Below are positions 1 through 7,041 of a stretch of DNA of 64,000 nucleotides, piece by piece. Under the pieces are notes generated by a model. That model had not been told where the DNA came from. It saw nothing but the letters and a program-made list of their open reading frames with translations, and made no database searches. Origin of the DNA: Allobosea sp. CRIB-10. GTDB lineage: Bacteria > Pseudomonadota > Alphaproteobacteria > Rhizobiales > Beijerinckiaceae. Every line of letters starts with the position of its first letter. Position 1 is the stretch's first letter. Location: positions 124,001 to 188,000 of the forward strand of contig NZ_FOKP01000004.1 in the NCBI RefSeq assembly GCF_900112185.1. The letters run 5' to 3'. The position numbers and the translations under genes are program-made.

Positions 1-766
1 CCGAGAGCGACACGTTGTTCTCCATGTCGTCGTCGTCCATGCCCTCGGGCGGAGTCTCGCCTTCGGGCGCAGCCTCTTCGGCCGCCTCGGCCCCTTCTTC
101 GCCCTCGCCGGCCATCTGCTCGGGATTCTTGCCGTCGGGGCCGGCATAGGTCGCTTCGAGGTCGATGATGTCGCGCAGGAGGACCTTGCCCTCGTTGAGC
201 TCGTCGCGCCAGATGATGATCGCCTGGAAGGTCAGCGGGCTCTCGCAGAGCCCGGCGATCATCGCCTCGCGGCCGGCCTCGATGCGCTTGGCGATCGCGA
301 TCTCGCCCTCGCGCGAGAGCAGCTCGACCGAGCCCATCTCGCGCAGATACATGCGCACGGGATCGTCGGTGCGCTCGGTCGGCTCGAGATTGCGCTTGGT
401 CTCGACCGGCAGCGCCGTGCGCTGCGCCTCGACGAGATCGCCGCCCTCGGCCTCGTCCTCGTCGCCATCGCCCTTGCCCCGGGCCGCGCGCTCTTCGCCG
501 GCCGCTTCAGGATCCTCGTTGTCGACGACGTTGATGCCCTGCTCGCTGAGCTGGCCGAGCACATCCTCAATCTGCTCGGAGGAGAACTCCTCCGAGGGCA
601 GGACCTCGTTCAATTCGTCATAGGTGACATAGCCGCGCTTCTTGGCGAGCTTGATCATCCGCTTGACGGCCTGATCGGTGAGATCGAGGAGCGGGCTGTC
701 CGTGCTCGGGGGCGCTTCCGGGGAACCCGCTTCGGACTTGTCCCGCTCGCTCACTTTGGTCGCCAT
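1..766 (-). CDS. rpoD: RNA polymerase primary sigma factor RpoD, N-terminal part (cut by window start)
   Basis: The housekeeping sigma-70 factor directs RNA polymerase to vegetative promoters. Only the first 255 codons are here; the core-binding and DNA-binding regions 2-4 lie outside the window. The ATG at 764-766 opens with MATKVSERDKSEAG. Region 1.1 follows (LTDQAVKRMIKLAKKRGYVT, then YDELNEVLPSEEFSSEQIEDV), then an acidic linker and the conserved stretch TDDPVRMYLREMGSVELLSR with SREGEIAIAKRIEAGR. Another acidic insertion (EGEEGAEAAEEAAPEGE) follows, typical of alphaproteobacterial RpoD. It lies downstream of dnaG on the same strand with a gap of 190 bases, the usual primase-sigma arrangement. 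Identification is firm. Confidence 0.95.
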   Translation of the reverse strand, partial: MATKVSERDKSEAGSPEAPPSTDSPLLDLTDQAVKRMIKLAKKRGYVTYDELNEVLPSEEFSSEQIEDVLGQLSEQGINVVDNEDPEAAGEERAARGKGDGDEDEAEGGDLVEAQRTALPVETKRNLEPTERTDDPVRMYLREMGSVELLSREGEIAIAKRIEAGREAMIAGLCESPLTFQAIIIWRDELNEGKVLLRDIIDLEATYAGPDGKNPEQMAGEGEEGAEAAEEAAPEGETPPEGMDDDDMENNVSLS

Positions 767-956
767 CAATCAGCGCTCCACCATTTTGCGCGCCGGTGCT
801 ATGGCTCCGACGCATAAAAGGGCGCCGCGGCAACCGTCGCTGCCGCGCACCCACCCAACTCATCCACTGCAGATAGCGCCGACCATCGTTGATGAATCGT
901 GCACCATCCTCAATGCCGTCCTCGTCTCTGCCGACGAAAGCAACGCACCAGCCCGG

Positions 957-2846
957 TCATTTCTCAGGATTGGCCTCGGTCCCCTCGATCGTGTCGAGAC
1001 GGCCCTTGACGTCCTTCATCCAGGCAAAATTGGCTTCCGTTGGTTCGTCAGCCAATGCGCGTTCGGCTGCCTTCAGCTCGCTATGTAGCGTGCGTGCGCG
1101 ATGATGCAAGACGAGAGCCTGACGAATCGAATCAAAAACCGATTCCGGATCAGCCGTTTGCGCCAATTTCAGCCGCTCGGCCGGCTGGGTGACGGAAAGC
1201 AGCGCCGCCTGCGCTTCCGCGACTCGTCCCTGCTCCAGCCGCCGGCCGAACGCCTCCTGGTCGAAGGCGCCGTCGATCGCCGCATCGAGAAGCGCCTGCC
1301 GGAAGCGCTCCGCCGCCGGCCCGTCGAGCGAAAGCTCGGCGATCTCGTCGACGCAGCGCATCACCAGGTCGGGATGGCTCGCCAAGGCGAGCAGCACGAA
1401 GGCCTCGCGCGGATTCTCGCCATGCCGGCGCTGCATCAGCGGCGAGCTGGCGAGCTGCGGGCTCGGCCGCACCAGCGAAAGCGGCGGCCTGTCCTGGCCG
1501 CGCTGAAATCCACGCCCGCCACGCGCGCCGCCGGAAAAGCCGTTCTGGCGCCGCCCTTCAAAGCGTTCCTTCTGGGGCGGCGCGAAGAGCAGCCCGATGC
1601 GCTCGTCGATCTCGCGGCGATAGTGCCGGCGCGTCGCCTCGTCGCGAATCAGGCCGAGCGGCTCCTTCAACCGTCGTTCGAAGGCAGCGCGTCGCTCGGG
1701 CGTGTCGAGCTGGCTCGCCTCGAATTCGCGCGCCCAGAGCATATCGACGAGCGGCTTGGCCGAGCCGATCACCTCGGCCACGGCGGGCTTGCCGCCCGAG
1801 CGGGCGAGATCGTCCGGGTCCTGGCCCTCGGGCAGCAGCGCGAAGGCGAGCGAGCGCCCCGGCTCCAGCATCGGCAAGGCGAGATCGATCGCCCTCCCCG
1901 CTGCCTTGCGGCCGGCCTTGTCACCGTCGAGGCAGATCACCGGCTCGCCCGACATGCGCCAGAGCAGCGAAAGCTGGTCCTCGGTCAGCGCCGTGCCGAG
2001 CGGGGCCACCACCTGCGGGAAGCCGGCGAGCGTCATGGCGATGACGTCGACATAGCCCTCGACCACGATCACCTGGCCGGTATCGTGCGCGGCCTTGCGG
2101 GCGTTGTGGTGGTTGAACAGCAGCGCGCCCTTATGGAAGAGCGGCGTCTCCGGCGAGTTCAGGTATTTGGCCGGCACGTCGGCGCTCATCGCCCGGCCGC
2201 CAAAGGCGATCACCCGCCCGCGCGCGTCGTGGATCGGGAACATGATCCGGTCGCGGAAGCGGTCATAGGGCACGGCGATCTCCTCGCCATGCACGAGGAG
2301 CCCCGTCTCCATCATCGCATCGGCGCCGACGCCCTTAGCCGCGAGATGGTCGCGCAGCGCGAAGCGGTCAGGCGGCGCATAGCCGAGGCGAAAGAGCTTG
2401 CGCGCCTCCCCTTCCAGCCCGCGGCCCGAGAGATAGCGCCGGGCCAGCCCGCCGCGCTCCGATAGCAGCTCGGCCTCGAAGAAGCGCGCCGCCAGCTCGA
2501 CGACCTCGTGCAGCCCCTTGCGCTTCTCCTCCTGCGCCTGCGCCTCGAAGGAGACCTTCGGCAAGGTGACGCCGGCCTCGGAGGCGAGCTTCTCGACGGC
2601 TTCCGGGAAGGAGAGCCCCTCGGTCTCCATCACGAATTTGAAGATGTCGCCGTTCTTGCCGGAGGAGAAATCGAAGAAGGAGCCCTTCTGATCGTTGACG
2701 AAGAAGGACGGCGTCTTCTCGGCGTTGAAGGGCGAGAGCCCCTTCCATTCGCGGCCGGCCTTGGCGAGGCGCACGCGCTTGCCCACGACCGCCGAGACAG
2801 GCAGCCGCGCCTTGATCTCCTCAAGGACGGAGGGCGGGAACTTCAT
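957..2846 (-). CDS. dnaG: DNA primase DnaG with a degenerate N-terminal zinc motif
   Basis: Primase makes the RNA primers for DNA replication. The 629-residue protein has the family length and order: N-terminal zinc-binding-type domain (about residues 1-100), catalytic core with TOPRIM motifs (VIVVEGYVDVIAM and EPVICLDGDKAGRKA), and a C-terminal DnaB-interacting region. Oddly, the zinc ligands are gone: the segment that normally reads CPFHxEKTPSF...CFGC reads GLSPFNAEKTPSF, then SFFDFSSGKNGDIF. The rest of that domain is well kept, so the gene is not decaying; zinc-less versions are, as far as I recall, known in related Rhizobiales. Start ATG at 2844-2846 opens MKFPPSVLEEIKARLP as in homologues. 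rpoD lies downstream. Confidence 0.96.
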   Translation of the reverse strand: MKFPPSVLEEIKARLPVSAVVGKRVRLAKAGREWKGLSPFNAEKTPSFFVNDQKGSFFDFSSGKNGDIFKFVMETEGLSFPEAVEKLASEAGVTLPKVSFEAQAQEEKRKGLHEVVELAARFFEAELLSERGGLARRYLSGRGLEGEARKLFRLGYAPPDRFALRDHLAAKGVGADAMMETGLLVHGEEIAVPYDRFRDRIMFPIHDARGRVIAFGGRAMSADVPAKYLNSPETPLFHKGALLFNHHNARKAAHDTGQVIVVEGYVDVIAMTLAGFPQVVAPLGTALTEDQLSLLWRMSGEPVICLDGDKAGRKAAGRAIDLALPMLEPGRSLAFALLPEGQDPDDLARSGGKPAVAEVIGSAKPLVDMLWAREFEASQLDTPERRAAFERRLKEPLGLIRDEATRRHYRREIDERIGLLFAPPQKERFEGRRQNGFSGGARGGRGFQRGQDRPPLSLVRPSPQLASSPLMQRRHGENPREAFVLLALASHPDLVMRCVDEIAELSLDGPAAERFRQALLDAAIDGAFDQEAFGRRLEQGRVAEAQAALLSVTQPAERLKLAQTADPESVFDSIRQALVLHHRARTLHSELKAAERALADEPTEANFAWMKDVKGRLDTIEGTEANPEK

Positions 2847-2969
2847 GGCTTCCTATCTGGCCGCTGCAGGCCTGCTTGCCAACCGCGGAAACCGCCATTG
2901 CCGAGCTTATGGTCCATATCCACAGCAAGCCCCATATGATAAAGAAAATCGCGGAAAAGGAAGAAAGCC

Positions 2970-3245
2970 GTGGCGCTCAACATCAAGGACCCGGAGACCG
3001 AGAAGGTGGTGCGCCAGCTCGCGCGCCGGCGCGGGCTCAGCCTGACAGAGGCCGTGCGCATGGCCGTCAGGAGCGAGCTCGACAAGGACGAATTGTCCGA
3101 GGAGGAAAAGGCGCGGCGGGTGGCTGCTGCAAGACGTAAATTGGCAGCCCTTCACAAGAAGTACGACATCGTCCCGACCAATCACGTCATGACCAAGCAG
3201 GAAATGGACGAGGCCATCGGCTACGATGAGAACGGCTTCTGGTGA
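2970..3245 (+). CDS. vapB: VapB-type antitoxin (Rv0623/PSK_trans_fac family)
   Basis: Antitoxin of a type II pair; it neutralises the VapC nuclease and should bind its own promoter. The 91-residue protein starts at GTG 2970, preceded by GGAAG. Its N-terminal part (ALNIKDPETEKVVRQLARRR then GLSLTEAVRMAVRSEL) is the ribbon-helix-helix DNA-binding fold of Rv0623-like antitoxins; a charged helix (DKDELSEEEKARRVAAARRK) and the C-terminal tail ending GYDENGFW would wrap the toxin. The stop overlaps the toxin start by four bases (GTGA), so translation is coupled. Upstream, ATGGTCCAT at 2909-2917 and CATATGATAAAG near 2932-2945 are possible operator and -10 sequences. Confidence 0.88.
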   Translation: MALNIKDPETEKVVRQLARRRGLSLTEAVRMAVRSELDKDELSEEEKARRVAAARRKLAALHKKYDIVPTNHVMTKQEMDEAIGYDENGFW

Positions 3246-3631
3246 AACTCGTTGTCGATACCTCGGTGATCGTAGCCTGCCTGGTCGGCGAGCCGGAAGC
3301 AGGGCGCTTCGCTGACTTGGTCGAACTGGCCGACCAGCGCATCATATCGGCCGTCAATGCTCTGGAAGCGCGCCTGGTCATCGCGTTCTCCAAAGGCATG
3401 CGCGTAGAAGCTGTTGAAGACTTTCTATCGGACTACGATGTCGCAGTTATCCCCTTCGACGAGGATCTCTCCAATCTCGCCTTCGACGCCTATCGCCGCT
3501 ACGGCAAGGGCCGCCATCCCGCCAAGCTGAACATGGGTGACTGCGCCGCTTACGCTCTCGCCAAGTCGCGCGGCTGGCCGCTGCTCTACAAGGGCGAGGA
3601 TTTCACGCAGACCGATATCGAGCGGGCCTGA
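3242..3631 (+). CDS. vapC: VapC-type PIN-domain ribonuclease toxin
   Basis: Toxin of the pair, a Mg-dependent endoribonuclease expected to cut tRNA or rRNA when free of VapB. The 129-residue PIN domain begins MKLVVDTSVIVACLVGEPEA; Asp6 is the first acidic ligand. Glu42 (NALEARLVIAF) and Asp100 in the motif NMGDCAAYALAKSRGWPLL complete the usual site, with LLYKGEDFTQTDIE at the C-terminus. All catalytic acids are present, so it should be active. It starts at GTG 3242 overlapping vapB, and its TGA shares one base with the ATG of the next gene, a LysR regulator. That second overlap is not part of a usual vapBC locus. Confidence 0.9.
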   Translation: MKLVVDTSVIVACLVGEPEAGRFADLVELADQRIISAVNALEARLVIAFSKGMRVEAVEDFLSDYDVAVIPFDEDLSNLAFDAYRRYGKGRHPAKLNMGDCAAYALAKSRGWPLLYKGEDFTQTDIERA

Positions 3632-4557
3632 TGCCGCCCGCGGTCGAGACGCGGCTGCTGCGCCAGTTCATCGCCGTCGCCGAGGAACTCAACTTCCACC
3701 GCGCCGCTGAGCGTCTGCATATGGCCCAGCCGCCGCTCAGCCAGGCGATCCGCAAGCTCGAGGATACGCTCGGCTTGTCTCTGTTCGAGCGCAGCAACCG
3801 CAGCGTCGCATTGACGCCCGCCGGCACGGCCTTCCTCGGCAGCGCCCGGCGCGTCCTCGCCCAGCTCGACGAGGGCATCAGAGAAGCGCAGGCCGTCGCC
3901 GCCGGACAAGCCGGCCGGCTTGCGATCAGCTTCGTCGGCACCGCCCATGACCTCTTGCCGGCGGCGCTGCGCCGTTTCCGCGCCGAATATCCCGGCATCG
4001 AGCTCGTCCTGCGCGAGGCGACGACGGGCGAGCAGCTCGCGGCGATCACCGCGGGCGAGGTCGATATCGGCCTGATGCGTCAACCCGGCATCATGATTGC
4101 CCAGCTCGCCAGCGAAATCCTGCTGCGCGAGCCGATCCTGGCCGCATTGCCGGACGACCACCCGCTCGCAGGACAGGAGACGGTCCCCCTCGCCGCCCTT
4201 GCCGACAGCGATTTCATCGGCACGCCGCGTCAGCTCGGCATCGGCTTCCATGACCAGATTATCGGGCTCTGCCGCCTCGCCGGCTTCTCGCCGCGCATCG
4301 TCCAGGAAGCCCGCCAGATGCAGACCGTCGCCAGCCTGGTCGCGAGCGGGCTCGGCGTCGCCCTGATCCCGGGTTCCTTGGCGCTGATGCCACGCGCCGG
4401 CGTCGCCTTCCGGCCGATCGCGATCGAGGCGCCACCTCAAATAACGCATCTCGAGCTGATCGCCGCCTGGGACGCGACGCGTCTTTCGCTGGCGCGAGAC
4501 AACTTCCTCGCCGTACTCAGGCAGGCCTCCAGCGATACGCTGTCAGTATCAAACTAG
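3631..4557 (+). CDS. LysR family transcriptional regulator
   Basis: A 308-residue LysR-type regulator: N-terminal winged helix (RQFIAVAEELNFHRAAERLH, then MAQPPLSQAIRKLEDTLG and LFERSNRSVALTPAG) followed by a substrate-binding domain that senses a small effector (LAISFVGTAHDLLPAALRRF; motif ATTGEQLAAITAGEVDIGL). The helix sequence HMAQPPLSQAI is typical of the BenM/CatM/CbbR-like branch. Its ATG shares one base with the vapC stop (TGATG), so it is probably co-translated with the toxin-antitoxin pair. The next gene on this strand encodes a NIPSNAP protein 76 bases away and might be a target, but nothing in the sequence proves it. Effector unknown. Confidence 0.88.
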   Translation: MPPAVETRLLRQFIAVAEELNFHRAAERLHMAQPPLSQAIRKLEDTLGLSLFERSNRSVALTPAGTAFLGSARRVLAQLDEGIREAQAVAAGQAGRLAISFVGTAHDLLPAALRRFRAEYPGIELVLREATTGEQLAAITAGEVDIGLMRQPGIMIAQLASEILLREPILAALPDDHPLAGQETVPLAALADSDFIGTPRQLGIGFHDQIIGLCRLAGFSPRIVQEARQMQTVASLVASGLGVALIPGSLALMPRAGVAFRPIAIEAPPQITHLELIAAWDATRLSLARDNFLAVLRQASSDTLSVSN

Positions 4558-4633
4558 AACGAACAATATATTTTACCGCGATCCGTGTGGCTGGCAGCTT
4601 CTCCTCGACAGCAACAGCGAGGGAGTCTTCGCC

Positions 4634-5050
4634 ATGCAAGACCGCCTGCGACGATGGGGCCTGACCGCCGCGACCCTGACCGCGGCCGCCCTTTTCACCA
4701 TCCCGACATCAGCAACGGAACGTGCGACCATGATCGAGCAACTGCGCATCTACGAAATCTTCGAGAGCAACAAGGACGCCTTCCACGCCCGCTTCCGCGA
4801 CCACGCCGCCCGCATCATGAAGACCTACGGCTTCGACATCGCGGCGATGTGGGAGGCCAAGACCAAGGACCGCACCGAATTCGTCTATGTCCTGCGCTGG
4901 CCGGACGAGGCGACGATGCGCGAAAGCTGGGCCCGCTTCATGCAGGACGCGGAATGGTCGAGGATCAAGGACAGCAGCGCCGCCGAGCATGGCCGCATGG
5001 TCGGCGCGATCGAGGAGCGGGTGATGCAGCGCACCAGCTATTCGCCCTGA
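4634..5050 (+). CDS. Exported NIPSNAP family protein
   Basis: A 138-residue protein with an N-terminal signal sequence (RRWGLTAATLTAAALFTIPT, then SATERA) and a single NIPSNAP/dimeric alpha-beta barrel domain: MIEQLRIYEIFESNKDAFHA, RFRDHAARIMKTYGFDIAAM, WEAKTKDRTEFVYVLRWPDE and MRESWARFMQDAEWSRIKDS. NIPSNAP domains are ferredoxin-like dimers of uncertain biochemical role. A second possible start at the internal ATG of MIEQLRIY would give a cytosolic form without signal; the longer form is preferred because the leader is a good signal peptide and GAGGGAG lies upstream near 4616-4624. It follows the LysR gene on the same strand and faces the hypothetical gene at 5063 tail to tail. Confidence 0.75.
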   Translation: MQDRLRRWGLTAATLTAAALFTIPTSATERATMIEQLRIYEIFESNKDAFHARFRDHAARIMKTYGFDIAAMWEAKTKDRTEFVYVLRWPDEATMRESWARFMQDAEWSRIKDSSAAEHGRMVGAIEERVMQRTSYSP

Positions 5051-5062
5051 GCGGCCAATCCT

Positions 5063-5560
5063 CTACGGGCACTGCAGCGGATCGCCCGCCAGGGCCTTCG
5101 CCGCGCCTTCGGTCGGCAGCAGGATGGCGGCGTCGCCGGCCCGCAATTCGATCCGCTTCGCTTCGCGTAAGGCCGCTACAACTGGCTTCATCTGCGCGGC
5201 GCCGAAACCGCCGTCGGGCTTCCAGGTCAATTCAACCTCATCGATACCCGCCTGCGCCGTGACCGGCACGCGCGTCGCCTTGCCATCGGCCACGATCTCG
5301 ATCGATGACGGCAGGGCGTCCTTGAGCTGCGTCTTGGGCAGGACGGCGATCAGATAGGGACCGCTCGCGATCGCCGGGTTGGCGCGGGCCGCTGCCGCAT
5401 CCCCGCAATAGAAGGTGAGCCGCGTTCCATCGGCGCCGCTCACTCCGGCAAAGGAGGTGCCCATCTGGTAGCCGGTGCCCCAGCCTTCGGATTGAGCGAG
5501 CGCTGCCGGGCCTTGCAAGGCCAGCCCGAGCGCGAGGACAGCGATAGTAAGCTTCGGCAT
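5063..5560 (-). CDS. Exported protein of unknown function
   Basis: A 165-residue protein not recognised as a named family. It has a clear Sec signal peptide (MPKLTIAVLALGLALQGPAA with LAQ-SEG cleavage region). The mature part holds two cysteines (FYCGDAAAARAN and the C-terminal LQCP), which could form a periplasmic disulfide. A beta-rich layout with segments such as GTRLTFYCGDA, SIEIVADGKATRVPV and VALREAKRIELRAGDAAILL resembles small periplasmic proteins that modulate envelope function, but that is only a likeness. It is transcribed towards the NIPSNAP gene. GGGAGGAG immediately precedes the ATG at 5558-5560. Confidence 0.6.
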   Translation of the reverse strand: MPKLTIAVLALGLALQGPAALAQSEGWGTGYQMGTSFAGVSGADGTRLTFYCGDAAAARANPAIASGPYLIAVLPKTQLKDALPSSIEIVADGKATRVPVTAQAGIDEVELTWKPDGGFGAAQMKPVVAALREAKRIELRAGDAAILLPTEGAAKALAGDPLQCP

Positions 5561-5782
5561 CGATCTCCTCCCTTGCTGAAAACGCTGCCGCTCACGCGGT
5601 CAGAGTAGACTTGCCATTGCATCTCGTTTTGTATATACAGAAGCAGCCAATGCTAACAGAGCATCAGACTCTGAAGCCAACCAGGGGCATCGAGCCGAGT
5701 TGGACTGACATCAGGAGCCGGTGGTTAACCGGCCGCGCGGAGCGTCTGAGACATCCGCGGCAGGCATTGGGGACAAAACCAA

Positions 5783-6085
5783 ATGCTCGACTCGACTTTG
5801 TACCCCACTCAATTTGAGTGGGACGAAGCTAAGCGGATTTCTAACATTAGGAAGCATGGAATCGACTTCATCACTGCTACCCTCGCTTTCCAGGATAGAA
5901 GGAGCTTCGAGTATCGCTCCTCGATCGGTGAGCACGAGCAGAGATGTGTTCTAATTGGATGTGTGGAAGGCCGCATCATCGCAGTGATTTACACGGTACG
6001 AAATGAATCAATCCGTCTGATCTCTGCGAGAAAGGCCCGCCCGAAAGAGCGCGAAAAATGGGCACTGAGCGAATTGTCAAACTGA
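5783..6085 (+). CDS. brnT: BrnT family ribonuclease toxin
   Basis: Toxin of a BrnT/BrnA type II module; BrnT is a RelE-fold ribonuclease that blocks translation. The 100-residue protein shows the family hallmarks FEWDEAKRISNIRKHGIDF, FQDRRSFEYRSS, GEHEQRCVLIGCVEGRIIAV and the C-terminal IRLISARKARPKERE. The Lys-His pair after the first helix and the final ISARKA motif are the conserved active-site area. As usual for this family the toxin gene comes first and overlaps the antitoxin (by 28 bases here). An exact palindrome, CCCACTCAA-T-TTGAGTGGG at 5804-5822, lies inside the first codons (see findings). Base composition around 5780-6090 is richer in A/T than the flanking core genes. Confidence 0.9.
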   Translation: MLDSTLYPTQFEWDEAKRISNIRKHGIDFITATLAFQDRRSFEYRSSIGEHEQRCVLIGCVEGRIIAVIYTVRNESIRLISARKARPKEREKWALSELSN

Positions 6086-6444
6086 TCGGCCAATCGCCCA
6101 GCGGAGAAGCGGTCATCGAGCATGAGGACGGCCGCCTCGAGCGCGTGAAGGATCGCACTGACTGGGCGCGTATCGATGCACTCACCGATGATGAGATCGA
6201 GCAGGCCGCACGTTCCGATCCTGATTGGGACGGGTTGCTCGATATCGATTGGTCGCAGGTCGAGATCACACGGCCCGCACGCAAGCAGCCGATCTCGATT
6301 CGGCTGGACGAGGATGTGCTGGATTTCTTCAAGCGCGGCGGCACCGGCTACCAGAAACGGATCAACGCCGTCCTGCGCTCGTATATGTCGGCCTCGAAGC
6401 AGCGCGCGAAGGCAAAGTCGCCCGCGCGCCGCCGTTCCGGCTGA
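6058..6444 (+). CDS. brnA: BrnA family antitoxin
   Basis: Antitoxin and autorepressor partner of BrnT. The 128-residue protein ends in the BrnA ribbon-helix-helix region: KQPISIRLDEDVLDFFKRGG, then TGYQKRINAVLRSYMSASK. Before it, LTDDEIEQAARSDPDWDGLL, then DIDWSQVEI, is the toxin-binding segment, and the first 35 residues (GTERIVKLIGQSPSGEAVIE) form an extra N-terminal stretch longer than in many BrnA proteins. The ATG at 6058 lies 28 bases inside brnT, so the true start could be later, but no better start with a ribosome site is visible. Its stop touches the stop of yqeY on the other strand (6444/6445), leaving no room for a terminator. Confidence 0.88.
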   Translation: MGTERIVKLIGQSPSGEAVIEHEDGRLERVKDRTDWARIDALTDDEIEQAARSDPDWDGLLDIDWSQVEITRPARKQPISIRLDEDVLDFFKRGGTGYQKRINAVLRSYMSASKQRAKAKSPARRRSG

Positions 6445-6906
6445 TCAGCCGCCCAGCAACTGCTTCACCATAGGGGAGACCTTGGCGAAGTCCATCTGGC
6501 CGGCGTAAGCCGCACGCAGCGCGCCGATCACCTTGCCCATGTCCTTGACGGCGGACGCGCCAACCTCGGCAATGACCTCCTCGATCGCCGCCTTGATCTC
6601 CTCGTCGCTCATCTGCTTGGGGAGGTAGGAGGAGATCACCGCGACCTCGGCCCGCTCGCCCTCGGCGAGCTCGGGGCGGCCATTGGCGTCGTAGATCGCG
6701 ATCGATTCCTGGCGCTGCTTGATCATCTTCTGCAGCAAGGCGAGAATCTCGTCGGGCGTCGCCTCGCCCTTGCCCGCGCCGCGCGCCTCGATGTCCTTGT
6801 CCTTCAGCGCCGCCTGGATCAGGCGGATGGCGGCGACCTTGCCCTTCTCGCCGGCTTTCATCGCGGTCTTGAGGTCGGCGGTGAACTGCTCGCGCAGGCT
6901 GGACAT
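6445..6906 (-). CDS. yqeY: GatB/YqeY domain protein
   Basis: A 153-residue YqeY protein, related to the tail domain of the GatB amidotransferase subunit that binds tRNA; the free-standing form is widespread but its exact role is unclear. Recognisable parts are REQFTADLKTAMKAGEKGKV, AAIRLIQAALKDKDIEARG, DEILALLQKMIKQRQESI, ISSYLPKQMSDEEIKAAIEE and MGKVIGALRAAYAGQMDF. The ATG at 6906 (MSSLREQF) is chosen over the upstream one at 6927 because the alignment of the family begins there. In many Rhizobiales yqeY is directly followed by dnaG; here 3.6 kb of accessory genes separate them. It diverges from carA. Confidence 0.9.
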   Translation of the reverse strand: MSSLREQFTADLKTAMKAGEKGKVAAIRLIQAALKDKDIEARGAGKGEATPDEILALLQKMIKQRQESIAIYDANGRPELAEGERAEVAVISSYLPKQMSDEEIKAAIEEVIAEVGASAVKDMGKVIGALRAAYAGQMDFAKVSPMVKQLLGG

Positions 6907-7041
6907 GATGGTACGAACCTTCTTCATTCATTGACGGGGCACGGTCAGCCGATTAAGGCTCGCGCTCCAGACCGGCCGCGCCACTACGCGCGCAGCCTTC
7001 ACGCTTGCCGCAGCTTCCAGCGGCCTGGACGAGACATAGAC

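Noticed and set aside
1101..2465. Open frame of 454 codons on the plus strand
   Set aside because: Antisense to dnaG, low-complexity Arg/His/Leu-rich, no start signal or family likeness.
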